From: a virus
Strand: one strand, 5' to 3'
DNA length: 26,988 nucleotides
IMG/VR virus record: IMGVR_UViG_3300030331_002773
Location: 1 to 26,988 of that record
Shown here: one piece after another, positions 8,520 through 14,672 of the stretch
Layout of the letters: each line of letters starts with the position of its first letter
How positions within the stretch are numbered: the stretch's first letter is position 1
Translations under genes and position numbers: made by a program
The notes under the pieces: model-generated
Databases searched by the model: none
What the model was told of the DNA's origin: nothing
What the model saw: the letters and a program-made list of their open reading frames with translations, nothing else

Positions 8520-8750
8520 CTATTTAGTTTGATTATAGCAAGGAACATCAGCAGGATCAAGCCACTTTGTATATTCAAAGTCCTCCATCGCCGTCTCTAA
8601 TTGATCTCCGTTATCGCAGAGATACATATCTTTATATCTTCCTGTGTCCTCATTATATTTTTGTATTCTATAATCTGGAAATCCATTTTCAAGTACTCCC
8701 ACATCAACATAACGATAGGGATAGCGTTCGTGAATAACTTTAAGAGTCAT
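8520..8750 (-). CDS. Small conserved phage protein, unknown function (76 aa)
   Basis: A 76-aa acidic, aromatic-rich protein with no membrane segment and no recognised domain. The start is very well supported: AAAGGAGG lies a few bases upstream of the ATG, the best Shine-Dalgarno sequence in the window. A sigma70-like promoter (TTGGCA, 16-base spacer, TATAAT) lies about 40 bases upstream. This suggests strong, probably early expression and makes it the first gene of a unit that may run into the sugar cassette. Function unknown. Confidence 0.75.
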   Translation of the reverse strand: MTLKVIHERYPYRYVDVGVLENGFPDYRIQKYNEDTGRYKDMYLCDNGDQLETAMEDFEYTKWLDPADVPCYNQTK

Positions 8751-8788
8751 AGATCCTCCTTTATATTTTGAATGTTATCTATAACTAT

Positions 8789-8816
8789 ATTATAATACAG
8801 ATTGGAATTTTGCCAA
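8789..8816 (-). promoter_or_regulatory. Sigma70-like promoter upstream of the 76-aa gene
   Basis: On the minus strand TTGGCA (8816-8811) is followed after 16 bases by a perfect TATAAT (8794-8789), placing a start site near 8782, about 30 bases before the ATG at 8750. The interval lies in a 107-base AT-rich gap with no ORF. Host-type promoters of this kind drive early genes in T4-like cyanophages. It may serve the small genes and the downstream sugar cassette, where no other promoter is evident. Confidence 0.55.
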
Positions 8817-8843
8817 TAAATTCTATATTTTCTTTAGATTTAT

Positions 8844-8858
8844 AATACCCAGTATTAT
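8844..8858 (-). terminator. Short hairpin after the 45-aa gene
   Basis: The minus strand reads TAATACTGGGTATTA, six paired bases with a three-base loop, starting in the stop codon of the 45-aa gene. No U-tract follows, so it is at best a weak terminator or an mRNA 3'-end stabiliser. It sits just upstream of the promoter at 8789-8816, a position that fits a boundary between transcription units. Confidence 0.3.
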
Positions 8859-8995
8859 TAACATCCGTCATTATTTTCTGTGATATGCACACGTATGATC
8901 TCATCATCAACTGTTTCTTCTTTCGTTTCCTTACTTTTCATCATCTTTCTATAATCATCGTGCAATCTCTCAGTCGCAGATTTTTTGTTAGGCAT
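8858..8995 (-). CDS. Small ORF, 45 aa, unknown function
   Basis: An intact 45-codon frame from the ATG at 8995 to a TAA at 8858, filling most of what would otherwise be a 270-base gap. The protein begins MPNKKSATERLHDDYRKMM and is strongly charged, with alternating basic and acidic stretches and a C-terminal Cys; it looks helical and soluble. Support for coding: correct strand, correct position between two genes, biased charged composition and no competing feature. No clear Shine-Dalgarno sequence precedes the start, as for several neighbours. I recognise no domain. Confidence 0.6.
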   Translation of the reverse strand: MPNKKSATERLHDDYRKMMKSKETKEETVDDEIIRVHITENNDGC

Positions 8996-9023
8996 TGAAC
9001 ACATAGCATACGTGTATTATATA

Positions 9024-9257
9024 TCATTTACGAATGATAATAACATCTCCCTCGTCATCATCATCATCTTGATTTGCGTTAAAAACTAATAATTCATCAC
9101 CGGTTTTCACATCTTTCATTTCTGGATGTATTTTTCTTTTACCCGGATTATAAAACTCATCAAGTGTGGCTCTCATCGACGTGTACATAAATGCAAAAGT
9201 CATGCCCACTACAGCAGCGAACATGACCAAATATAATAGAACAGTAAAGTTGTTCAT
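9024..9257 (-). CDS. Small membrane-anchored conserved phage protein (77 aa)
   Basis: A 77-aa protein with one N-terminal transmembrane helix (about residues 4-24, LLYLVMFAAVVGMTFAFMY), then a conserved-looking LDEFYNPGKRK block and an acidic C-terminal tail with a run of five Asp followed by EGDVIIIRK. It resembles a family common in T4-like cyanophages but without known function. It overlaps the upstream 127-aa membrane protein as ATGA (9254-9257), so the two are probably made together in the host inner membrane. A role in envelope modification or superinfection is possible but not shown. Confidence 0.72.
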   Translation of the reverse strand: MNNFTVLLYLVMFAAVVGMTFAFMYTSMRATLDEFYNPGKRKIHPEMKDVKTGDELLVFNANQDDDDDEGDVIIIRK

Positions 9258-9637
9258 CTTAAAAATAGTTTTTGAATTGGCACTTGTTTTACTTTATCTA
9301 TGATATCTAATTCAACTCTATCAGCAATCTTTTGAAGAATATCAATATCTATGTGCATAAATGGTGGAACAATACCCAATAATCTAAGTAAACCATCTAC
9401 AAATAATGCGAGCGCAGTGAATCCAAGAATCATGCTTATGACTGTGGCATCACGATTATGTTTTGCCATTGATGCTTCATCAATCTTTCTTGCCTCTTCC
9501 ACAGCCTCCTCTACCGCTTGAGCGATCATGACATCAACTTCTTCTTTTGTATACGCAACTTGACGTATTTTTTCTTCTGTCATGGAGATTTCGATTAAAT
9601 CTGTGACGGGAAACTCCCTAATTAACCCTTTAATCAT
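9254..9637 (-). CDS. Conserved phage membrane protein with coiled-coil N-terminus (127 aa)
   Basis: A 127-aa protein. Residues 25-60 are acidic and helical (YTKEEVDVMIAQAVEEAVEE), followed by a hydrophobic stretch at about 66-92 (TVISMILGFTALALFVDGLL) that should span the membrane, and a C-terminal helix ending near KVKQVPIQKLF. The ATG at 9637 is chosen because AAGG stands five bases upstream; an internal ATG at 9583 lacks any ribosome-binding sequence. It is translationally coupled to the 77-aa membrane protein. Function unknown; the pair may form a small membrane complex. Confidence 0.7.
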   Translation of the reverse strand: MIKGLIREFPVTDLIEISMTEEKIRQVAYTKEEVDVMIAQAVEEAVEEARKIDEASMAKHNRDATVISMILGFTALALFVDGLLRLLGIVPPFMHIDIDILQKIADRVELDIIDKVKQVPIQKLFLR

Positions 9638-9644
9638 TTATACC

Positions 9645-9896
9645 TTACCTCTCTTCAAAGTCAAGTTTTCTAATTTTTCTTTTACTTCTTTTTTCATGGA
9701 AGGCACGATCTTGTGCTGATAAGGTGCTTTCATCTTTTCTTTTTTTATTTGAGTTTAGCATAATAATCCTAGTTAGGTCATTTGCAGTGACACGTTCATC
9801 AATTACAGTCATCATGTTAGGACATCCGCATGTTAGTGTTTTGCCAGGCCTGCTTTGTAATTCCACATTGCAGTCTTTGCATCTTACGTTAAACAT
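9645..9896 (-). CDS. Small zinc-ribbon-like conserved phage protein (83 aa)
   Basis: Starting at the ATG at 9896 the protein is 83 aa and begins MFNVRCKDCNVELQ. CxxC at the N-terminus and CGC about 17 residues later form a plausible zinc-binding site, followed by TANDLTRIIMLN and a very basic C-terminal tail ending KRKIRKLDFEER. A longer start at 9923 would add nine residues and overlap the upstream cupin gene by 35 bases; I prefer 9896, which overlaps by 8 and starts just before the conserved Cys pair. It resembles a small family widespread in T4-like cyanophages, function unknown. A nucleic-acid-binding role is plausible from the zinc site and basic tail. Confidence 0.72.
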   Translation of the reverse strand: MFNVRCKDCNVELQSRPGKTLTCGCPNMMTVIDERVTANDLTRIIMLNSNKKRKDESTLSAQDRAFHEKRSKRKIRKLDFEER

Positions 9897-10245
9897 CTTG
9901 TTCAATCCATTCCTCTCTTCCATATTGATCTTCCAATCTTACAATATCATCCTCTCGACATTCACCTAATTGAACCTCAACAAATACAAGATGACTGTTT
10001 TTATCAGCCGTAGCACGATGTATTTGTCTTTTGTTTATGAAAAATCTTGATCCAATTGTTGCTTTAAAAGTATCATCACCAACTCTCACTGTGCCAGATC
10101 CACTTACAATTGTCCAATGTTCTTCTCTCTCATTGTGAAATTGTAATGATATTTGTTGTTGGGGTAGAATGATGATTCTCTTTACCTTGTAGGTATCATC
10201 CTCTAATAATGTTTCGTAGGTTCCCCAAGGTCTATGTACAAGCAT
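9889..10245 (-). CDS. manA: Mannose-6-phosphate isomerase, stand-alone type II (ManC C-terminal) cupin
   Basis: A 118-aa single cupin domain. It starts VHRPWGTYE and continues YKVKRIIILP, LQFHNEREEHW (metal-binding His residues about 37 and 43 with nearby Glu), VSGSGTVRVG, INKRQIHRA and VEVQLGE...DDIVRLEDQYGR. This is the full signature of the isomerase domain at the C-terminus of bifunctional ManC/AlgA proteins, here without the pyrophosphorylase half. It interconverts fructose-6-P and mannose-6-P, the entry to GDP-mannose, the substrate of the GDP-mannose 3,5-epimerase-like gene downstream. No Shine-Dalgarno sequence precedes the ATG; a late-promoter octamer abuts it and a structured RNA with terminator lies just upstream, so expression is probably tightly regulated. 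Confidence 0.85.
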   Translation of the reverse strand: MLVHRPWGTYETLLEDDTYKVKRIIILPQQQISLQFHNEREEHWTIVSGSGTVRVGDDTFKATIGSRFFINKRQIHRATADKNSHLVFVEVQLGECREDDIVRLEDQYGREEWIEQDV

Positions 10246-10253
10246 TATTTATA
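10246..10253 (-). promoter_or_regulatory. T4-like late promoter octamer abutting the isomerase start codon
   Basis: The minus strand reads TATAAATA directly in front of the ATG at 10245, an exact match to the T4 late consensus. A late transcript would start about 6-7 bases beyond the octamer, inside the coding sequence, so the match may be an AT-rich coincidence, or may give a shortened or unconventional transcript. It matches the octamers upstream of other late genes in the window. Confidence 0.35.
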
Positions 10254-10260
10254 TCTATAG

Positions 10261-10306
10261 AAAAAAAAAACCATCTGCCCGACTCTTCCGAGTTGCATCT
10301 TAGGTT
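10261..10306 (-). terminator. Intrinsic terminator at the end of the structured RNA
   Basis: On the minus strand a stem made of AACC/GGTT, TGC/GCA and ACTC/GAGT, with a GGAA tetraloop and small internal loops, is followed immediately by ten T residues (10270-10261). This is the only hairpin plus long U-tract I found in the window. It lies 15 bases before the isomerase start codon, so it would either end an independent small RNA or act as an attenuator for the gene. Confidence 0.65.
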
Positions 10307-10505
10307 TATGATAATAAAGGGGGAGGTTGGATTCCTGTATACCAACAAGAGCAGGGCATTTCTACAGTTAGAATTACCACTCTGCCTACGACCTACTTGG
10401 TTTGTAGTTCTGCCATTCCTGACAGCGAGCACCACCTCTGTCGCATCACCTTAACCAGCTATATGCCAGTAAGTTTATTCAGTCACTCCCAGTGTTGCGT
10501 CCAAC
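10261..10505 (-). ncRNA. Structured leader or small RNA, candidate manA RNA motif
   Basis: This 300-base stretch lacks a credible gene and is clearly GC-richer than its surroundings. Read on the minus strand from the promoter, it forms several helices. P1 pairs 10499-10491 with 10450-10442 (CGCA/TGCG and CAC/GTG around one A-A mismatch). A 13-pair hairpin spans 10385-10351 (GCAG/CTGC, GGTA/TGCC, TTCTA/TAGAA, loop ACTG). A GTTGG/CCAAC hairpin lies at 10346-10326, and a terminator follows. The loop of P1 holds GGGAG, which can pair with CTCCC at 10325-10321 as a pseudoknot. Known biology: the manA RNA motif, a candidate cis-regulatory RNA of complex structure, was reported from cyanophages and marine metagenomes upstream of sugar-metabolism genes including manA. 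Position and complexity fit, but I could not run a covariance search. Confidence 0.65.
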
Positions 10506-10511
10506 AAATAT

Positions 10512-10540
10512 AATATAACAGTAACTAAATTGTTTGTCAA
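10512..10540 (-). promoter_or_regulatory. Near-consensus sigma70 promoter for the structured RNA
   Basis: On the minus strand a perfect TTGACA (10540-10535) is separated by exactly 17 bases from TATATT (10517-10512). A start near 10505 is predicted, just before the first helix of the RNA. It lies seven bases after the stop of the 63-aa ORF. It is the best host-type promoter in the window and implies early, strong transcription of the RNA. Confidence 0.7.
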
Positions 10541-10546
10541 CCCCCT

Positions 10547-10738
10547 TCAATCTTTGTAATATTCTGAAAGGTTTTCAAGATATAGAACCTCCATATCTTC
10601 ATCATCAGGTTCAATTTCAATCCACTCTTCAAATTCTTTGTAAATCGCATTTTTATCAGCAACAGGTTCTGCCGTTGATATCCGATTCATAGACCATTTT
10701 CTCGCGTCATAGAGTGTCGCTTCCGGACTCTGTTCCAT
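10547..10738 (-). CDS. Small acidic ORF, 63 aa, unknown function
   Basis: A 63-codon frame from the ATG at 10738, overlapping the end of the GIY-YIG-like gene by 32 bases. The product begins MEQSPEATLYDARKW and becomes very acidic (EEWIEIEPDDEDME), ending LENLSEYYKD. The frame stays open further upstream, but that part is antisense-like shadow of the nuclease gene with low-quality composition, so the start is placed at 10738; an alternative ATG at 10690 would avoid the overlap. No strong ribosome-binding site precedes either. Acidic composition and the promoter directly after its stop support a real gene. No domain recognised. Confidence 0.5.
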   Translation of the reverse strand: MEQSPEATLYDARKWSMNRISTAEPVADKNAIYKEFEEWIEIEPDDEDMEVLYLENLSEYYKD

Positions 10739-11159
10739 AGTAATCTTTTCTGAAATATCTTGATAAGATGTTACTATTGTAGAACTTTGGGGTGCCGTCG
10801 TCAAGCTGTTCTGTAAGGACTTTGTTTTTGAAGAGTTGTCTCGTTTCTTCGTAGTTTGTTTTGCCCTTTGTATAATGTAATGATAGGATAGTTCGACTAA
10901 AATTTTGTCTACCAAATTGCTTAATCTCTTCTTTAAGTTCCGGACAAGACCCATAGTACTTTTTCCAATCAGATTCAGACTTTACTTTGCGTTTCTTTCC
11001 TTTAGGAGTTCTAAACTTCCAGAAATATTTACGTCCGATGTATTGTCTCCCATTTTTAGTATTTGTAATGAGGTAGACGTAACCGAAGAAATCGCCAATA
11101 TCGTCAGAAGTAAAAGTTGTATTTTTGTATAGCCAGGGATTTTCATAATCAACGCTCAT
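10707..11159 (-). CDS. GIY-YIG-like endonuclease
   Basis: A 150-aa protein. GYVYLITNTKNG near residue 26 and QYIGRKYFW near residue 39 correspond to the GIY and YIG strands of the GIY-YIG nuclease fold. A basic region follows (FRTPKGKKRKVK), then SDWKKYYGS and TNYEETRQLF, where the catalytic Glu would lie, and YYNSNILSRYF-like residues near the C-terminus. Similar proteins are frequent in T4-like cyanophages and are annotated as endonucleases. AAGGA lies two bases before the ATG inside a perfect ten-base palindrome (11162-11171). It follows nrdB by 44 bases, a common place for homing-type nucleases in T4 relatives, though nothing here shows mobility. Nuclease fold likely; target unknown. Confidence 0.68.
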   Translation of the reverse strand: MSVDYENPWLYKNTTFTSDDIGDFFGYVYLITNTKNGRQYIGRKYFWKFRTPKGKKRKVKSESDWKKYYGSCPELKEEIKQFGRQNFSRTILSLHYTKGKTNYEETRQLFKNKVLTEQLDDGTPKFYNSNILSRYFRKDYYGTESGSDTL

Positions 11160-11203
11160 AATCCTTAAGGACTTCTAACGCATTATTTAGTTGTGTAGAT
11201 GAA

Positions 11204-12394
11204 CTATAATTTGAAACCACTAAAGGTATCTTTCTTCACGTCTTGTTTAATACCACCTACCACATATGACTCTACTTCAGTCTCTTGTGGTGCCACTTGA
11301 AGACCCTTAGAAGAGATCCAATGCTGAGTCCATGGTAAAGGATTGTTCCTTGCAGGAATGTCATACTGTGGTTTTAAACCTATAGATTTAAGTCTTTTAT
11401 TTGCAATCCATTCGACATATTTGGTAAGTAATTTATCATTAAGGCCAATCATAGATCCATTTTTAAACAAGTATTGAGCCCATGCTTTTTCTTCATTAAC
11501 ACACTTATCGAACATTGCAATAGTCCACTCCTCTTCTTCCTTCATTATCTGTTGCATCTCTGGATCATCACCTTTTCTCCAATTATTTAAAATGTTTTGG
11601 GTGATTGCAAGGTGTTGGTTCTCATCTCTCGCAATGAGGGATATGATTTTTGCGGATCCCTCCATGAGTTTGAGTTCACCGAAAGCAAAAGAGCAAGCAA
11701 AAGATACGTAAAAACGAATACCCTCCAAGATGTTGACATTAGCTACCGCACGATAAAGTTTTTTCTTAAGTTCTTTTCTAGTAAATTCTTTTAAATAAGA
11801 ACCCTCATTTTCTGGTTTCCATTGATTTCCAGTATCATACTCATGTGCTTCGTTGATAAAATCATCATAAGAACCTGTAACACTTGCAGCACGTTCTAAT
11901 ATTCTTGGATCATTGATAATTGTATCAAATACCTCTGATGGATCAGAGTAAACATTTTTAATTACATATGTGTATGAACGACTGTGAATCATTTCCATGA
12001 ATGACCAACACTCCATGCATGCTTCTAATTCTGGTAGAGAACAGTATGGTAGAAAAGCCATGCCGGGTGCACGACCTTGAACAGAGTCAAGCATAATCTG
12101 ATATTTCAAATTAGAAGTATAGACATGTTTTTGTTCTGGTCTTAATGTTTGATAATCTCCACGATCTTTTTGTAGGGATACTTCTTCTGGTCTCCAGAAA
12201 TAACCGAGTTGTTGTTTTGTTAGATTTTCAAATTGTGGATATTTAAAGTTATCGTATCTTTGAACTCCTAAAGGTTGTCCAAAGAACATTGGTTGTTTCT
12301 TTGTGTCAACGTCCTCTGTGTTAAACACAGTCATACCTTGAACTTTAGTCATTGATTTTTCTGTTGATGAGATTTTAAATTGCACAGGATTCAC
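11204..12394 (-). CDS. nrdB: Ribonucleoside-diphosphate reductase class Ia, beta subunit
   Basis: A 396-aa protein from a GTG at 12394. All radical and iron-site residues are present: Asp103 in LDSVQGR, Glu134 and His137 in EMIHSRSY, the radical Tyr141, Glu224 in LEGIRFY, and Glu258 and His261 in RDENQH. The subunit holds the di-iron tyrosyl radical cofactor and transfers the radical to NrdA for making deoxynucleotides. The GTG start overlaps nrdA by 20 bases and has AAGGA eight bases upstream; ATGs at 12352 or 12334 are alternatives and would give 382 or 376 aa, closer to E. coli NrdB (376). The exact N-terminus is therefore uncertain; the function is not. Confidence 0.95.
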   Translation of the reverse strand: MNPVQFKISSTEKSMTKVQGMTVFNTEDVDTKKQPMFFGQPLGVQRYDNFKYPQFENLTKQQLGYFWRPEEVSLQKDRGDYQTLRPEQKHVYTSNLKYQIMLDSVQGRAPGMAFLPYCSLPELEACMECWSFMEMIHSRSYTYVIKNVYSDPSEVFDTIINDPRILERAASVTGSYDDFINEAHEYDTGNQWKPENEGSYLKEFTRKELKKKLYRAVANVNILEGIRFYVSFACSFAFGELKLMEGSAKIISLIARDENQHLAITQNILNNWRKGDDPEMQQIMKEEEEWTIAMFDKCVNEEKAWAQYLFKNGSMIGLNDKLLTKYVEWIANKRLKSIGLKPQYDIPARNNPLPWTQHWISSKGLQVAPQETEVESYVVGGIKQDVKKDTFSGFKL

Positions 12395-14672
12395 ACTCCT
12401 CTTCCTTTTCGTTGTCTATTTCGTTTATTAAATCTTGTAAATCAGATTTTTCTGATTCTATTTCATCAGTCTTCATATCGTTGGTATTCTGATAATAAGA
12501 TGTCTTCCAACCATACTTGTATGTGGTTAGTAAGTCTTGAGCCATGACACTAACGGGAACTTCAGAGTCGTCAAAATGCTCTGGGTTGTATGACCAGTTC
12601 CCAGAGATCGCTTGATCGAAAAACTTCTGCATTACAGAAACTATGTTAATATATCCAGTGTTATCAGGCATATCCCAAAGAAGGGTATAGTTGTTTTTCA
12701 GGCTTCCATAAGATGGAACTACCTGCTTAAGAGGCCCTTTCTTTGATTTTTTAACGGATAGGTAATCTCTAGGAGGTTCAATTCCATTTGTTGCGTTTGA
12801 CACAACGGAACTGCTTTCTGAGGGCATCTGCGCGGATAATGTTGAGTGTCGTAAACCGTGTTCCAAGATAGATGCTCTAAGAGATTCCCAATCATGTTGA
12901 TAGTCAGGATTGCTGATTTCGTCCACGTCCTTCTTATATGTATCAATTGGAAGAATTCCATCAGCATACTTTGTTCGACCAAAGTTTTCGCAGTATCCTT
13001 TTTCTTTCGCAAGATTATTTGATGCTTTTAGTAAGAAATACTGAAAAGATTCTGTTAATTTATGAACAGCATCCCAAGCTTCTTGAGAGTCATATTTAAA
13101 CCCCAATTTTGCCAAATAATGTGCAAGACCTATGAATCCTATACCAAGTGATCTTCTCGCTCTTGTAGCGGTCTCTGCTGCCTTTACAGGGTATTCCTGA
13201 TAGTCAATCAACTCATCTAGTGAACGCACTGAAAGATCACATAATTCTTCTAATTCTTTATCGGATTGAACTTTACCCACATTAATCGCAGATAAAATAC
13301 AAAGTGCAATTTCACCAAGGTGATCATCAATATGTTGAAGTGGATATGTAGGTAAAGTTATCTCCTGACATAGATTACTCATTGTAACTTTGTCTTTAAA
13401 TGAAGAATGAGTATTACAATGATCGATATTCATAATGTAGATACGACCAGTCTCTGCTCTTTCTTTTAATAATTCAAGAATTAATTCTTGTGCTTTAATC
13501 GTTGTTCTTGGAATAGAATCATTTGACTCGTATTCCACGTATAAATCATCAAAGGACGGAGTGCCAAAAGCATCGTAGAGGCCAGGAACATCGTGAGGAC
13601 TGAACAAAGAAATACTCTCATCGTCAATAAATCGCTGATAAAATAATGAACTTAATTGAATTGAATAATCAAGTTTACGAACTCGATTATCCTCTGTACC
13701 TTTATTATTTTTAAGAACTATTATGTCTCTTATTTCTTGGTGCCAGATTGGGAAGTGGACAGTCGCTGATCCACCTCTAATGCCGTTTTGAGTGCAACAT
13801 CTGACAGTTGCTTCAAACTTTTTGAGAAAAGGTATAACCCCTGTGTGCTGTACTTCTCCACCCCTGATTTTAGCGTTGATCCCACGGATTCGCCCTGCGT
13901 TAATACCGATTCCAGCCCTTTGTGCGACATAACGACCAATGGCCATATCAGAACTAAAAATACTATCCAAGGTGTCATCAATATCAACGAGAACGCAAGA
14001 TGCAAATTGCCTGAGTGGTGTCCTGACTCCCCCCATGATCGGGGTGGGGATGTTGAGTTTGTGTTTTGAAATGGCATCGTAGTACTTTTTAACGTAATTA
14101 AGTCTAATTTCTTTAGGATACTCTGCGAATATTGTCAGAGCAATCATAATATACATGAACTGTGGTGATTCGTAAACCCCACCACCACTGCGGTCTTGAA
14201 CAAGATACTTATCAACTACTTGGCGAAGTCCGGCATATGTAAAGAGAAAGTCACGACTATGATCTATAAAACCATTCGCTTTATCAATCTCCTCTTTTGA
14301 GTATTTGGTGAATATATCTTTATCATATACGTCAATATTCGTGCAAGAATAGATATGCTGCTCTAAATGAGGTAGATCTCTGATACCACCGTATAAACTT
14401 TTACGAACAGAGAACAACAATAAACGTGCAGCTACATACTGATAATTCGGATTATCTACAGAAATGAGGTCACTTGCTGATTTTATCAAGATTTCCTGTA
14501 TTTCAGCAGTGGTTATACCATCATAAAACTGTATTCCTGATTGTATCTCAACTTGACTTGCAGATACTCCTCCAAGACCCTTACATGCCTCTTCAACCAT
14601 GATGTGCATCTTATCTAGGTCTAATAGTTCAATTGAACCATCTCTTTTTACAACTTTTGTTCCGTTGCTCAT
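12375..14672 (-). CDS. nrdA: Ribonucleoside-diphosphate reductase class Ia, alpha subunit
   Basis: A 765-aa protein from the ATG at 14672. The N-terminus VVKRDGSIELLDLDKM begins an ATP-cone, so allosteric control is probably retained. The catalytic set is complete: Cys in RQFASC (226), MSNLCQEI giving Asn433, Cys435 and Glu437, and the second redox Cys in ALCILSA (458). The tail ends CESCAI, the CxxC pair re-reduced by thioredoxin or glutaredoxin. The frame extends to a TTG at 14684, but the ATG at 14672 makes a classic ATGA overlap with the primase stop and has GGA about ten bases upstream, so I choose it. With nrdB it supplies deoxynucleotides for phage replication. Confidence 0.96.
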   Translation of the reverse strand: MSNGTKVVKRDGSIELLDLDKMHIMVEEACKGLGGVSASQVEIQSGIQFYDGITTAEIQEILIKSASDLISVDNPNYQYVAARLLLFSVRKSLYGGIRDLPHLEQHIYSCTNIDVYDKDIFTKYSKEEIDKANGFIDHSRDFLFTYAGLRQVVDKYLVQDRSGGGVYESPQFMYIMIALTIFAEYPKEIRLNYVKKYYDAISKHKLNIPTPIMGGVRTPLRQFASCVLVDIDDTLDSIFSSDMAIGRYVAQRAGIGINAGRIRGINAKIRGGEVQHTGVIPFLKKFEATVRCCTQNGIRGGSATVHFPIWHQEIRDIIVLKNNKGTEDNRVRKLDYSIQLSSLFYQRFIDDESISLFSPHDVPGLYDAFGTPSFDDLYVEYESNDSIPRTTIKAQELILELLKERAETGRIYIMNIDHCNTHSSFKDKVTMSNLCQEITLPTYPLQHIDDHLGEIALCILSAINVGKVQSDKELEELCDLSVRSLDELIDYQEYPVKAAETATRARRSLGIGFIGLAHYLAKLGFKYDSQEAWDAVHKLTESFQYFLLKASNNLAKEKGYCENFGRTKYADGILPIDTYKKDVDEISNPDYQHDWESLRASILEHGLRHSTLSAQMPSESSSVVSNATNGIEPPRDYLSVKKSKKGPLKQVVPSYGSLKNNYTLLWDMPDNTGYINIVSVMQKFFDQAISGNWSYNPEHFDDSEVPVSVMAQDLLTTYKYGWKTSYYQNTNDMKTDEIESEKSDLQDLINEIDNEKEEECESCAI

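Noticed and set aside
10326-10346. tRNA T-arm-like hairpin (GTTGG, GGAATCCAAC) followed by CCTCCCCC
   Set aside because: The loop has 11 bases instead of seven, no matching acceptor strand, D arm or anticodon arm can be placed, and the hairpin fits as one helix of the larger RNA.
10209-10454. ORFs on both strands (81 and 67 codons) within the structured RNA interval
   Set aside because: Neither has a ribosome-binding site or protein-like composition, and both cross the promoter-terminator unit; the RNA explains the region better.
10739-10954. N-terminal extension of the 63-aa ORF to 135 codons
   Set aside because: The extension lies entirely inside the GIY-YIG-like gene in another frame and has low-quality Ser/Thr/Lys composition; only the part after 10738 looks like a gene.
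11162-11171. Perfect palindrome TCCTTAAGGA over the ribosome-binding site of the nuclease-like gene
   Set aside because: It has no loop, so it cannot form an intramolecular hairpin; a ten-base palindrome around AAGGA can arise by chance and no operator evidence exists.
13730-14077. 115-codon minus-strand and 93-codon plus-strand ORFs
   Set aside because: Both are shadows of nrdA, whose catalytic motifs fix the coding frame.
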